Below are positions 9,706-22,790 of a stretch of DNA of 44,611 bases, one piece after another. The stretch is from DASUBV01 sp035763085 (GTDB lineage: Bacteria > Actinomycetota > Actinomycetes > Streptosporangiales > Streptosporangiaceae), in contig DASUBV010000132.1 of assembly GCA_035763085.1 (NCBI GenBank), positions 1 through 44,611 on the forward strand, given 5' to 3'. Within the stretch, counting starts at the first letter, position 1, and each line of letters starts with the position of its first letter. Made by a program: the position numbers and the translations under genes. Below the pieces are notes generated by a model. It was not told the origin of the DNA, did not search any database, and saw only the letters and a program-made list of their open reading frames with translations.

Positions 9706-9732
9706 TTGATAACGAACCCCGGCTGGGTACCG
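9706..9732 (+). promoter_or_regulatory. Possible promoter giving a leaderless TPR-protein mRNA
   Basis: TTGATA (9706-9711) and TACCGT (9727-9732) are separated by 15 bases, short for a sigma-70-type site. A start about seven bases after the second box would fall at or next to the GTG at 9741, which has no Shine-Dalgarno sequence. This is inference from spacing only. Confidence 0.25.
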
Positions 9733-9740
9733 TACGAGAC

Positions 9741-10340
9741 GTGGCCGTGCTCAGTCGTGAACAGTTCGATGCGATCGAATTTGACGCCGTGCGAAGCGGG
9801 GATCATGCCGCTGCGGCGGAGTTGATGAGCCAGCTCGCCGCGACCGCAGCCGAGACCTCCGGGATGCCGCGCGCCGAGGCGTATCTGCGAGCCGGGGAGC
9901 AGTACCTGCTCGCGGACGACCCGGCCGCCGCGGCGGGCGGATTCCGCCGCGCGATGGTCGCCGGCGGCCCGGTCTTCGTCGATCCGCGTGTGCCACTGGC
10001 CCGCGCGCTATTCCAGCTCGGGCGTCAGGCCGAGGCTCAGGCACTGATCCGCCAGCTGAAGGCGGAGGGACCGCAGGACCCGCGAGTCTGCGACCTGGTG
10101 GCCGAGCTGCTAGTCGACCGGTCCGACCTGCCCGGCGCACTGGACTGGGCGACGGCCGGCGTGGAGCTGTGCCTGAAGCGCACCGGCCAGGGAGGCCAGG
10201 CCAACGGGGAGACGCCGGTGGTGCCGGCCCAGCCGGGAGGCAGCGACGACGAGCCGGAGTTGCGGCTGTTGCTGAGCCTGCGCTACCGGATCCGCAACGA
10301 CCTCGGCCTCCCCGAGGACACCTACGACGCGATGCTGTGA
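9741..10340 (+). CDS. TPR-like helical-repeat protein
   Basis: 199 residues from GTG 9741 (VAVLSREQFDAIEF); the frame is open to a GTG at 9693, but that extension looks non-coding. There is no signal peptide or membrane segment. Paired helices with Ala at packing positions, such as AEAYLRAGEQYLLADDPAAAAGGFRRAM, PRVPLARALFQLGRQAEAQ and LVDRSDLPGALDWATAG, have the spacing of tetratricopeptide units, about three in all. A charged linker (QGGQANGETPVV) precedes a C-terminal segment, LRLLLSLRYRIRNDLGLPED, that resembles SEC-C-associated TPR proteins of actinomycetes. Function unknown; such proteins usually scaffold partners. It follows the NYN gene by 101 bases and ends at a strong terminator. Confidence 0.75.
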   Translation: MAVLSREQFDAIEFDAVRSGDHAAAAELMSQLAATAAETSGMPRAEAYLRAGEQYLLADDPAAAAGGFRRAMVAGGPVFVDPRVPLARALFQLGRQAEAQALIRQLKAEGPQDPRVCDLVAELLVDRSDLPGALDWATAGVELCLKRTGQGGQANGETPVVPAQPGGSDDEPELRLLLSLRYRIRNDLGLPEDTYDAML

Positions 10341-10349
10341 CGACACTGT

Positions 10350-10480
10350 GCTAGCCCAGGGGAACACCCCCTGGAACCTGGTCCGGAGGCGTCCCGCCCC
10401 CGGACCGCAGTGCTAGCCCAGGGGACTGACCCCCTGGAACCCCCAGACCGGAGGCGTCCCGCCCCCGGACCCCCTGGGGG
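10350..10480. repeat. Dispersed two-hairpin repeat, copies B and C in tandem
   Basis: Two copies, about 10350-10407 and 10412-10480, each starting GCTAGCCCAGGGGA and containing CCCCCTGGAAC and GGAGGCGTCCCGCCCCCGGA. Each can form two hairpins, CCAGGGG/CCCCTGG and CCGG-rich GGCG/CGCC. Copy B begins 9 bases after the TPR gene stop. Same family as the repeats at 6017, 34001 and 35008. Confidence 0.8.
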
Positions 10481-10484
10481 CTGT

Positions 10485-10524
10485 TTGAGACGGGGCCGAC
10501 CCTTTCGGGACGGCCCCGTCTCAA
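10485..10524. terminator. Strong bidirectional hairpin terminator
   Basis: TTGAGACGGGGCCG pairs perfectly with CGGCCCCGTCTCAA (14 bp). After an A·A mismatch the stem continues with CCC/GGG around a TTTC loop. It lies between the TPR gene and the converging clpB gene, so it can stop transcripts from both sides. There is no long U-tract, as is common in high-GC actinomycetes. Confidence 0.85.
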
Positions 10525-10569
10525 GCAGGACTTGTGGCTGAGGTTTGGGTGGTGACGGCCCGGCGCTGG

Positions 10570-13257
<2,688 letters not shown>

Positions 13258-13333
13258 GGTTGGTTCTCTTTCAGGTCAGTACAGATTCGGTTAGGGTCAC
13301 CGAGCCCAGCGTGGCCAGCCGCGCTGGCCGCGC

Positions 13334-13789
13334 TCAGCTCGCCGGTGGTACCTCCCGGACCGGCGTGGCCTCGCGGACCGGGACAGCATCCCGGACCGGG
13401 ACCAGCGTCCGGCCGGTGCGGTCGCGCAGCAGGCCGGCCAGCCGGGCGGCCACCGCGCGGGTGGACTCGAGCTCGGCGCGCAGCTGGCCGACCTCGGCAT
13501 GCAGCTCGGCCAGCAGCATCCGGGTGCGCCGCTCCGAGCTCTCCAGCTCCAGGATCCGCTTGATCCCGGACAGGTTGACGCCCTCGTCCTGCGACAGCCG
13601 CTGCACCTCGCGCAGGATGAGAATGTCGCGCAGCGAGTAGCGCCGGCCCCGGCCGGCCGCCCGGCCTGGTGAGACCAGGCCGAGGCGGTCGTAGGTCCGC
13701 AGCGTCTGCGGGTGCAGTCCGGACAGCTGGGCGGCCACCGAGATCACGTAGACCGGTGTGTCGTCGGAGAGCTCGAACTGGCTGGTCAT
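13334..13789 (-). CDS. hspR: HspR, MerR-family heat-shock repressor
   Basis: 151 residues from the ATG at 13789, preceded by GGGGAGA; an upstream in-frame ATG lies inside the dnaJ end and is rejected. The MerR helix-turn-helix is VISVAAQLSGLHPQTLRTYD with wing GRGRRYS (residues ~12-50), followed by the family's DILILREVQRLSQDEGVNL and a dimerisation coiled coil. HspR binds HAIR inverted repeats, with DnaK as co-repressor in Streptomyces, and shuts off the dnaK operon. Two HAIRs are present upstream of dnaK here. The C-terminal tail contains three short PVR repeats (LVPVRDAVPVREATPVREV), which I do not know from other HspRs. It lies 22 bases behind dnaJ. Confidence 0.95.
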   Translation of the reverse strand: MTSQFELSDDTPVYVISVAAQLSGLHPQTLRTYDRLGLVSPGRAAGRGRRYSLRDILILREVQRLSQDEGVNLSGIKRILELESSERRTRMLLAELHAEVGQLRAELESTRAVAARLAGLLRDRTGRTLVPVRDAVPVREATPVREVPPAS

Positions 13790-13811
13790 GTCATCTCCCC
13801 TCGGCCGCCGG

Positions 13812-14981
13812 TCACGCCTTCGCCTTGCGCAGCAGCTCATCGCGCGGGTCGGGCCCGGCGGTGGCCTCGCGGAAGGACTCCAGCGCGGTCTTGGCCTTGT
13901 CGCCGAGGTCGCGCGGCACCTGCACGTCCACGGTGACCAGCAGGTCGCCGACCGTGCCGTCGGTCCGCCGCACGCCCTTGCCCCGGACCCGGAAGGTCCG
14001 GCCGCTGGGCGTCCCGGCCGGGATCCGGACGCTGACCGGCATCCCGCGATGCGAGGGAACCTTGATGTCGGCGCCCAGCGTCGCCTCCGGGAAGGTGACC
14101 GGCACGGTGACCGTCAGGTTGTGCCCGGACCGGCCGAACACCGGGTGCGGCGCGACGTGCACGCGCACGTACAGGTCGCCGGGCGGCCCGCCGCGCTCGC
14201 CAGGCGCGCCCTTGCCCTTCAGCTTGATGCGCTGGTTGTCGCCGACCCCGGCCGGGATGCGCGCCTGGATGGTGCGGGTGCTCATCGCGCGGCCGCTGCC
14301 CGAGCAGACCGGGCACGGGTCATCGACGATCAGGCCGCGGCCCCGGCAGGTCTTGCACGGCTCGGAGAACGCGAAGCTGCCCAGGTTCCGGCTGCCCTGG
14401 CCGGTGCCCTCGCAGGTCGGGCAGACCCGCGGGACAGTCCCGGCCTTGGCGCCGGTGCCGGCGCAGGCCTTACACGGCCCCTCGCCGGCCAGCCGCAGCG
14501 AGACGGTGGCACCGTCGATCGCGTCACCGAACGACAGCGCCGCCTCGGTCTCGATGTCCGCGCCGCGCCGCGGCCGGGCCTGGCCAGTGGTGCGCCCGCC
14601 GCCGAAGACGCCGCCGAGCAGGTCGCCCAGCCGCCCGCCGGCGGAACTGCCGCCGCTGCCGCCGCCCCCGAACAGGTCGCCGAGGTCGAAGTTGTAGCCG
14701 CCGCCACCCGTGCCGCCCGAGCCCGGCATCCGCGGCCCGCCGCTGCCGAACAGCGAGCGCGCCTCGTCGTACTCCTTGCGGCGCTTGTCGTCGGAGAGGA
14801 CGTTGTAAGCCTCGGAGATCTCCTTGAAGCGCTCCTCGGCCTTCGAGTCGCCCTTGTTAGCGTCCGGGTGATACTTGCGTGCCAGCTTGCGGTACGACTT
14901 CTTGATCTCGTCCGCGGACGCCCCCTTGGCTACGCCAAGAGTCTTGTAGTAATCCTTCTCAAGGAAGTCCCTGGTGCTCAA
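13812..14981 (-). CDS. dnaJ: Chaperone protein DnaJ (type I)
   Basis: 389 residues. The J-domain (1-75) has His38-Pro39-Asp40 in KYHPDANKG, which stimulates DnaK's ATPase. A Gly/Phe-rich linker (~80-150) follows, including GGYNFDLGDLFGG. The zinc region contains all four CxxCxGxG motifs (CKACAGTG, CPTCEGTG, CKTCRGRG, CPVCSGSG). C-terminal substrate-binding domains complete the type I layout. It lies 24 bases behind grpE in the dnaK-grpE-dnaJ-hspR order typical of actinobacteria; this operon-borne copy corresponds to DnaJ1. Confidence 0.97.
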   Translation of the reverse strand: MSTRDFLEKDYYKTLGVAKGASADEIKKSYRKLARKYHPDANKGDSKAEERFKEISEAYNVLSDDKRRKEYDEARSLFGSGGPRMPGSGGTGGGGYNFDLGDLFGGGGSGGSSAGGRLGDLLGGVFGGGRTTGQARPRRGADIETEAALSFGDAIDGATVSLRLAGEGPCKACAGTGAKAGTVPRVCPTCEGTGQGSRNLGSFAFSEPCKTCRGRGLIVDDPCPVCSGSGRAMSTRTIQARIPAGVGDNQRIKLKGKGAPGERGGPPGDLYVRVHVAPHPVFGRSGHNLTVTVPVTFPEATLGADIKVPSHRGMPVSVRIPAGTPSGRTFRVRGKGVRRTDGTVGDLLVTVDVQVPRDLGDKAKTALESFREATAGPDPRDELLRKAKA

Positions 14982-15005
14982 CGGGCCTCTCTTTGGCGGG
15001 TCTGG

Positions 15006-15781
15006 TCAGCGGGAGGCGGCGTCGGGGTCGGCCGGCCCGGACGAGGTGTCCGGCCCGGAGTCCCCGTCGCCGTCGGCGGGCGCGGCGTCCTCCCCTGGCT
15101 CTGCCACGGCCACCCGGGCGGGCCGGACGATCCGGTCGCCCACCTTGTATCCGGGCTGCAGGATCTGCACGGCCGTCGGCTCGGTGACGTCGGCGGAGTA
15201 GGAGTGCATGAGGGCGTCATGCAAGGTCGGGTCGAACGGGTCCCCGGCCTCGCCGAAGGCGGTCAGGCCCATCTTGGCCACGCTGGCTTCCAGCGACTCG
15301 GCCACGGACTTGAAGCCGCCGGACAGCTCGCCGTGCTGGCGGGCCCGCCCGATGTCATCGAGCACCGGCAGCAACTCACTGAGCACGTTGGCCAGTGCCT
15401 GCTCCCGGACGGCCATCCGGTCCCGTTCCACTCGCTTGCGGTAGTTGGCGTACTCGGCCTGCAGGCGCTGCAGGTCGGCGGTGCGCTCGGCCAGCTTGGC
15501 CAGGGCATCTGCCGTGGCGGCACTGGTCCCGGCGTCACCGCCCGCGGCCGGGCCGGCCGGCCTGGAGTCCGCCGCCCCGCCGTTCCCCGGCGCGGCGGCG
15601 GACTGACCCCCGGCGCCGCCCGGGCGGTCCTGGCCGCCCGGGCTGGCGCTGCCGGGCTTGGAGGCCGAGTGGCGGCCCGGCCGGTTCTGGCCGGGCACCT
15701 CCCGGACCTGGCCCGTCCGCGGGTCGATGCGCCTGCGATCTCGGATCACCGGGCTCTGGCCCTCTTCCTCTTCTGGCTTCA

Positions 15782-15782
<1 letters not shown>
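15006..15782 (-). CDS. grpE: Nucleotide exchange factor GrpE
   Basis: 258 residues, longer than the ~200 of many GrpEs because of a Gly/Ala/Pro-rich disordered N-terminus (1-90) and an acidic tail (~225-258). The coiled coil with LQAEYANYRKRVERDR (around 105-125), the helix block LLPVLDDIGRARQHGELSGG and the β-wing signature ADVTEPTAVQILQPGYKVG followed by RPARVAVA are diagnostic. GrpE releases ADP from DnaK. Its ATG overlaps the dnaK stop in a TGATG junction, so translation is likely coupled. Confidence 0.96.
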
Positions 15783-17647
<1,865 letters not shown>

Positions 17648-17772
17648 GAGATCAGTCCTTGGTCTTCGTTCCGGGCAGCTCTGCCGCTGCGCCTGCTGTC
17701 ATTACCTAGTGCTAACGCCTGTTTTGCCCGCTTTGCCGAGGTTCGGCTAGCGGTCACTCCGGTCCCGCCAGG

Positions 17773-17793
17773 GTTGAGCCTGGCGGGCTCAAG
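17773..17793. promoter_or_regulatory. HAIR operator 1 (HspR binding site)
   Basis: GTTGAGC-N7-GCTCAAG, a perfect 7-7-7 inverted-repeat layout matching the HAIR consensus CTTGAGT-N7-ACTCAAG at 11 of 14 arm positions. It lies 126 bases upstream of dnaK, where HspR with DnaK would block transcription. Confidence 0.9.
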
Positions 17794-17823
17794 TTTGCCA
17801 CGCACTGCCTGGCCGAGCAAAAA

Positions 17824-17844
17824 CTTGAGTCTGCCTGGCTCAAC
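17824..17844. promoter_or_regulatory. HAIR operator 2 (HspR binding site)
   Basis: CTTGAGT-N7-GCTCAAC; the left arm is the exact consensus and the right differs at two positions. It starts 51 bases from HAIR 1, close to five helical turns, so both sites face roughly the same side of the DNA. The dnaK promoter itself I could not place with confidence. Confidence 0.9.
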
Positions 17845-18017
17845 TTTACTGGGCCCGGAGGTATTCCCCCGGGCGGGGCCGGCTTCCGGGCCGCCTGCGT
17901 TCGGGCCAGGCTCCGGGCCGGGCGGGCCAGGCGGGGCCGGGCGGTAAGAAGTGCCGGGAACCGGACACTCCCTGGTGAAGGGTGCAGATACCGACGCGGG
18001 CCCGTTGGAGGGACAGC

Positions 18018-18243
18018 GTGGCCGATGAGGACCCGGTACAGCGGTTCACCTGCCTGTATGAGCGCACCAGGCCGCGCGTGTATGCCTTCGCGGTCAGCCA
18101 TGCCGGCCGCCAGCTGGCCGAGGTGATCGTCAGCGAGGTGTACCTGATCGCCTGTCGCAAGGCTCGCCGACATTCCCTGGCCCGAGCTGCCGCGCGAGGC
18201 CGCGGCCGCTGGCCCCGTCGCAGCGGTTCAGCGTCGCCACTGA
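18018..18243 (+). pseudogene. Frameshifted N-terminal remnant of a sigma-70 family (ECF-like) factor
   Basis: A perfect GGAGGGA precedes GTG 18018. The frame reads VADEDPVQRFTCLYERTRPR, then VYAFAVSHAGRQLAEVIVSE, resembling sigma region 2 of actinobacterial ECF-type factors. After LIACRK near 18160 the similarity jumps to the +1 frame, which reads RLADIPWPELPREAAA and stops at TGA 18243. One extra base around 18159-18161 explains this. Regions 2.4 to 4 are absent, so no working sigma factor can be made. The original frame stays open far downstream only because it runs opposite the GT87 gene. It sits between the HAIR region and the GT87 gene and is divergent from dnaK. Confidence 0.65.
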
Positions 18244-18284
18244 CGGCAAGGGCTGAACGAACCCCGCGGGGGCGGGGTGCGGGC

Positions 18285-19646
18285 TCAGGCGGGCCCGGCG
18301 GCGAGCCGGGCTCGCCTGCCCAGCACCACCACGTCGTACGCGCCGTCCAGGATCCCGCCGGCCGGGTCATCCTCGCCGGCCGCCCGCACCACGTCCTGCC
18401 CGGGCCGCAGGATGTCGCGGATGACCAGCGCGCACAGCAGGGCCACGGTGCCGAACCGGGCCAGCAGCGCCGTGAAGTACAGGCCCGTGCCGATGCTGCC
18501 CGGTGCACCGGGCTGGGCGAAGGGTATGAGGTAGGCCCAGATCGCGAAGAAGTAGCCGATCTCCGCGACCTGCCATACGGCCCACGACCACAGCCGGGGC
18601 CGGGCCAGCACGACCAGCGGCACCAGCCAGATGACGTACTGCGGCGACCAGACCTTATTGACCAGCAGGAAGACCGCCAGGATCAGGAAGAGCACCTGCG
18701 GCACCCGCGGCCGCCGCGGGGCGGCCAGGGTCAGCAGCCCGATGAGCAGGCAGCCGACCGCGAACAGCAGCAGGCTGACCAGGTTCAGCGTGCCCACGTG
18801 CAGGCCGCCGAGCACGGGGGCGTGCTCGACCTCGAAGAAGTACCAGATCGAGCCCCAGTCCGCGCCCCGGGTGGAGTTCAGCCGGTAGAACCGCGACCAG
18901 CCGGCGAGGGCCACGATGGCGACCGGGATGTTGACCACCAGCCAGGCCGCCGCGGTCGCGGCCGCGGTCGTCCAGAACGATCGGAGCCGGCCCGCGCGCA
19001 GGCAGAGCAGGAACAGCCCGCCGAGCAGCACGATGGGATAGAACTTGGTGGCGATCGCCAGCCCGAACAGCACGCCGGCCAGCACGCCGCGGCGCGCGGC
19101 CCAGGCGGCCATGGCCACCGCCGTGAGGGCCATGGCGATCATGTCCCAGTTGATGAACGAGGCCAGGATCAGGCCGGGGGACAGGGCCACCAGCAGGGCG
19201 GTCCAGCGCCGGGACCGCCCGGCCAGGTAAGCAGTGGCCAGGACCCCGGCGATCGCGCACAGGGTCAGCAGCACCACGGTGATGTCGAAGAACTCGCGGC
19301 CCCGGACGTAGGGGTCGGAGATCGGCCGCACCAGCCAGGAGACTGCCTGCATGGCGCCGCCGATGAGCACCGGGTACTCGACCGGGTGGCTGAGGTAGGG
19401 GGCCTGGTTATGCCACAGGCCCTCGCCGAAGTACAGCGGGTAGATGTCGGTGTAGCAGTGCGCCTGGTACTGCCCGACACCGACGTTCCAGGCCCCGGCC
19501 CGGCAGGCGGCCTTGTTCAGGAAGCCCAGCGCGCTGCCCGCCAGGCTGGCGATGACCAGCGCGGTGACTGAGCCGGCCAGCAGGGCGAGCCTGCCCGGCG
19601 GGGTCACCGCCTGCACGCGGCTGCCCTGTGCCTCTGCCTGGGCCAC
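18285..19646 (-). CDS. GT87 family polyprenyl-phosphate mannosyltransferase-like membrane protein
   Basis: 453 residues with about ten hydrophobic segments. An early extracytoplasmic loop is rich in Tyr/His/Cys (CYTDIYPLYFGEGLWHNQAP), followed by LSHPVEYPVLIGG. These and FINWDMIAMAL, IATKFYPIVLLGGLFLLCLRAGR and NKVWSPQYVIWLVPL are characteristic of the DUF2029/GT87 group (PimE, alpha-mannosyl- and arabinosyl-type GT-C enzymes). The enzyme should take a sugar from a polyprenyl-phosphate donor on the outer face of the membrane; Asp in the early loops is the likely catalytic residue. The acceptor is unknown. It is divergent from the EtfD-like gene and its start is 265 bases from that gene's. Confidence 0.85.
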   Translation of the reverse strand: MAQAEAQGSRVQAVTPPGRLALLAGSVTALVIASLAGSALGFLNKAACRAGAWNVGVGQYQAHCYTDIYPLYFGEGLWHNQAPYLSHPVEYPVLIGGAMQAVSWLVRPISDPYVRGREFFDITVVLLTLCAIAGVLATAYLAGRSRRWTALLVALSPGLILASFINWDMIAMALTAVAMAAWAARRGVLAGVLFGLAIATKFYPIVLLGGLFLLCLRAGRLRSFWTTAAATAAAWLVVNIPVAIVALAGWSRFYRLNSTRGADWGSIWYFFEVEHAPVLGGLHVGTLNLVSLLLFAVGCLLIGLLTLAAPRRPRVPQVLFLILAVFLLVNKVWSPQYVIWLVPLVVLARPRLWSWAVWQVAEIGYFFAIWAYLIPFAQPGAPGSIGTGLYFTALLARFGTVALLCALVIRDILRPGQDVVRAAGEDDPAGGILDGAYDVVVLGRRARLAAGPA

Positions 19647-19780
19647 ATCACGCTCCGTCGAAGCCGGCCGTCCGGGACTGTTCCGATCTGCGGGATCAGG
19701 TTAGCCGCCAGGACGCCCGGACTGCCGCTGTCCGGGCCGCATCCCCGCGAGCCAGCCCGCCCGCCAGCCGCCGTGCGGCC

Positions 19781-19803
19781 AGTAAGTTACCGGTGAGTAA
19801 GAT
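19781..19803 (+). promoter_or_regulatory. Possible promoter/operator upstream of the EtfD-like gene
   Basis: AGTAAGTTACCGGTGAGTAA is partly symmetric around ACCGGT (pattern TTACCGGTGAGTAA) and runs into TAAGAT (19798-19803), a possible -10 box. No convincing -35 box is visible. The half-symmetric core resembles sites of one-component repressors, but I cannot name one. Confidence 0.25.
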
Positions 19804-19911
19804 ATCGGGGCACGTAGATCATCGGCCGTGCACAGGGCCGGGCTAGGCTGGCCGCCAGGCACCGCGCCACCCCCGGCGTCGCGTGGCCTGACCAAGCACC
19901 GGGAGGTCCCC

Positions 19912-22092
19912 GTGGCCCTGCGCATCATTATCGGCCTTGCCCTGACGGCGGCCGCCGGCGTCATCGCCGGCCGCCGCCTGTGGTGGCTGTACCGGCTCGC
20001 GACCAGCGGCCAGCCCGCCCCCGAGCGCATCGCCGCGCTGCGCGAGCACCCCGGCCGGGGCGCCGAGACTCAGGTCACCGAGGTCCTGGGGCAGCGCAAG
20101 CTGCTCCAGTGGACGTTGCCCGGCATCGCGCACTTCATGACCTTCTGGGGCTTCATCATCCTGATGCTGACGATCATCGAGGCCTACGGCGCGCTGTTCT
20201 CCAAGACGTTCGCCATCCCGCTGATCGGCACCTGGGCCTGGGTCGGGTTCGGAGAGGACCTGTTCGCGGTCGCGGTCCTGGCCGGGATCGTGATCTTCTC
20301 GATCATCCGGCTGCGCTCGGACCCCAGGCGGGAGGGCCGCCGGTCACGCTTCTCCGGCTCGCACAACGGCGCCGCCTGGCTGGTCCTGCTGGGAATCTTC
20401 CTGGTCGTCGCGACCCTGCTGCTCTACCGCGGCGCCCAGATCAACACCGGCGACTTCCCCTACCCGCGCGGCGCCTTCGCCTCGCAGCTCGTCGGCCACT
20501 GGCTGGCGCCGCTCGGGCATGACGCCAACTCCGCCATCGAGACCACCTTCATCCTGCTGCAACTGGCGGTGATCCTGGCCTTCGGCGTCTTCGTCACCTA
20601 CTCCAAGCACCTGCACATCGCCATCGCCCCGCTCAACGTGCTGTTCGCCCGGCGCCCGAACGGCCTGGGCCCGCTGGAGCCGATGCGCTCGAACGGCCAG
20701 GTGCTCGACTTCGAGGAGGCCGACCCCGACACCGACATCTTCGGCCTGGGCAAGATCGAGGACCTGACCTGGAAGGGCATGCTGGACCTGGGCACCTGCA
20801 CCGAGTGCGGGCGCTGCCAGTCGCAGTGCCCGGCCTGGGCCACCGGCAAGCCGCTGTCCCCCAAGATGCTCGTCCTGGACCTGCGCGATCACGCCTTCGC
20901 CAAGGCCCCCTACCTGCTGGCCGGCTCCGACGAGGCGCGCGAGCAGCTGCCGGACGCCGTGAAGAGCGAGGCAGAACGACCGCTGGTGGGTGACTCCGCC
21001 GCGAACGGCGTGATCGACCCCGATGTGCTGTGGTCATGCACCAACTGCGGGGCCTGCGTCGAGGAATGCCCGGTCGACATCGAGCACATCGACCACATCA
21101 CCGGGATGCGCCGGCACCAGGTGCTGATCGAGTCGGCGTTCCCGACCGAGGCGTCCACGATGCTGCGCAACCTGGAGAACAAGGGCAATCCGTGGGGGAT
21201 GGGCCACGACAAGCGGGCCGAGTGGATCACCGAGCTCGACTTCGAGGTCCCGGTGGTGGACGGACCCATCGGCGACGACGTGGAGTACCTGTTCTGGGTG
21301 GGCTGCGCGGGCGCGCTGGAGGACCGGGCGCGCAAGACCACCAAGGCGGTCGCCCAGCTGCTGCACACCGCCGGGGTGAACTTCGCGGTGCTCGGCCCGG
21401 CCGAGACCTGCACCGGTGACCCGGCCCGGCGGATGGGCAATGAGTTCGTGTACAGCATGCTGGCCCAGCAGAACGTGGAGACGCTGAACGAGGCCGGGGT
21501 GCGCAAGATCGTCGCGAGCTGCCCGCACTGCTTCAACACCATCGCCCGTGAGTACCCGCAGCTGGGCGGGAACTACGAGGTGGTGCACCACACCCAGCTG
21601 CTGGCCCAGCTCGTGGCCGACGGCAGGCTGACCCCGGTCAATCCAATTAATGAGAAGATCACCTACCACGACCCGTGTTTCCTGGGGCGGCACAACCGGA
21701 TCTTCACCCCGCCGCGGGAGATCATGGAGCAGGTGCCCGGCGTCCAGGCGCAGGAGATGCACCGGTGCAAGGAGCGCGGCTTCTGCTGCGGCGCCGGCGG
21801 AGCCCGGATGTGGATGGAAGAGCGCATCGGCAAGCGGATCAACATGGAGCGGATCGATGAGGCGCTCGGCACCGACCCGGATACCATCTCGACCGGCTGC
21901 CCGTACTGCATGGTGATGCTGGGCGACGCGGTGGCGGCCAAGAAGGGCTCGGGCGAGGCCAAGGAGACGCTGGAGGTCGTGGACGTGGCGCAGTTGCTGG
22001 TCCGCTCGGTGCAGCCGCCGGCCGCGGCGGTCGCGGCCGGGACGGAGGACGCGGCGGGGCCGGGCGACCAGAGCGCCCCGGAGCAGGCCTAG
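19912..22092 (+). CDS. EtfD-like membrane-anchored iron-sulfur oxidoreductase (ETF:quinone-type)
   Basis: 726 residues from GTG 19912, with GGGAGG upstream; the frame is open further up but that part is non-coding. The N-terminal ~260 residues have five or six membrane segments like a NarI/HdrE-type cytochrome b subunit. Two ferredoxin-like 4Fe-4S motifs follow: CTECGRCQSQCP (Cys296 on) and CTNCGACVEECP (Cys376 on). Two CCG domains come next, with SCPHCFN, YHDPCFLGRHN, GFCCGAGGARMW and TGCPYC. This layout matches HdrD-like proteins and mycobacterial EtfD (Rv0338c as I recall), which pass electrons from electron-transfer flavoprotein in beta-oxidation to menaquinone. The C-terminus is an Ala/Glu tail. 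The ETF genes are not in the window. Confidence 0.88.
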   Translation: MALRIIIGLALTAAAGVIAGRRLWWLYRLATSGQPAPERIAALREHPGRGAETQVTEVLGQRKLLQWTLPGIAHFMTFWGFIILMLTIIEAYGALFSKTFAIPLIGTWAWVGFGEDLFAVAVLAGIVIFSIIRLRSDPRREGRRSRFSGSHNGAAWLVLLGIFLVVATLLLYRGAQINTGDFPYPRGAFASQLVGHWLAPLGHDANSAIETTFILLQLAVILAFGVFVTYSKHLHIAIAPLNVLFARRPNGLGPLEPMRSNGQVLDFEEADPDTDIFGLGKIEDLTWKGMLDLGTCTECGRCQSQCPAWATGKPLSPKMLVLDLRDHAFAKAPYLLAGSDEAREQLPDAVKSEAERPLVGDSAANGVIDPDVLWSCTNCGACVEECPVDIEHIDHITGMRRHQVLIESAFPTEASTMLRNLENKGNPWGMGHDKRAEWITELDFEVPVVDGPIGDDVEYLFWVGCAGALEDRARKTTKAVAQLLHTAGVNFAVLGPAETCTGDPARRMGNEFVYSMLAQQNVETLNEAGVRKIVASCPHCFNTIAREYPQLGGNYEVVHHTQLLAQLVADGRLTPVNPINEKITYHDPCFLGRHNRIFTPPREIMEQVPGVQAQEMHRCKERGFCCGAGGARMWMEERIGKRINMERIDEALGTDPDTISTGCPYCMVMLGDAVAAKKGSGEAKETLEVVDVAQLLVRSVQPPAAAVAAGTEDAAGPGDQSAPEQA

Positions 22093-22097
22093 GCGGC

Positions 22098-22766
22098 ATG
22101 GACTCGCGGCGGGCCGAGGCCTTCAGCGACGGCGTCTTCGCCGTCGCGATCACCCTGCTGGTCATTGACCTGCTGGGGGTCGGCAGCGAGTCGCCCCTGA
22201 CCTGGACCGCGCTGGGCGAGAGCTGGCCGAAGTACGCGGCATACGTGGTCAGCTTCCTGACCATCGGGATCATGTGGCTCAACCACCACACAATGCTGGC
22301 CAACATCCGGCGGGTCGACCGGCCGACGCTGGTGCTGAACCTGCTCCTGCTGCTCGGCATCGTGGCCCTGCCGTTCCCGACGGCGCTGGTCGCCGAGCAC
22401 CTGACGGGCGACCAGCACTCGGCCGAGGTCGCGGTGGTGGTCTACGGCATCTGGATGATCGTGATCTCGATCTTCTTCGCCTCGATGTGGATCTACATCA
22501 CCGTCCGCAGCACGGCGCTCGGCGGGTCACCCGCGGACCGCCCGCTCGCCGCGGCCGGGAGCCGGGTCGCCTCGACACTCCGGTTCACCGGCGGGCTGGT
22601 CGGCTACGCCGCCGGCACGCTGGTGGCCCTGGTCGAGCCGGTCGCGTCGCTGGCCATCTTCGCCGCCCTGGCCGTCTACTACCTGTTCGAGCATCTGCCC
22701 TCGCCGGCCGACGGCCAGTCCGGCGACCTCCCGGACGACCAGCCGGACGACCCGGCGGCCCCGTAG
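22098..22766 (+). CDS. TMEM175-family (DUF1211) potassium/proton channel subunit
   Basis: 222 residues with six hydrophobic segments. The N-terminus RAEAFSDGVFAVAITLLVID contains the family signature with Phe9-Ser10-Asp11 in the first pore helix. WLNHHTML and a second set of helices follow; the C-terminal tail is acidic/Pro-rich. Bacterial TMEM175 proteins have been shown to form tetrameric K+-permeable channels. It begins 5 bases after the EtfD-like stop, so the two are surely in one transcript, although no functional link is established. The start ATG is only a few bases past the previous stop, so translation probably depends on reinitiation. Confidence 0.9.
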   Translation: MDSRRAEAFSDGVFAVAITLLVIDLLGVGSESPLTWTALGESWPKYAAYVVSFLTIGIMWLNHHTMLANIRRVDRPTLVLNLLLLLGIVALPFPTALVAEHLTGDQHSAEVAVVVYGIWMIVISIFFASMWIYITVRSTALGGSPADRPLAAAGSRVASTLRFTGGLVGYAAGTLVALVEPVASLAIFAALAVYYLFEHLPSPADGQSGDLPDDQPDDPAAP

Positions 22767-22790
22767 CCGCAGGCCGCCCGCCGCGCCTGG

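Noticed and set aside
17982..19571. 529-codon open frame starting in the sigma remnant
   Set aside because: Only the first ~50 codons are protein-like; the rest is antisense to the GT87 gene and the real similarity shifts frame at 18160.
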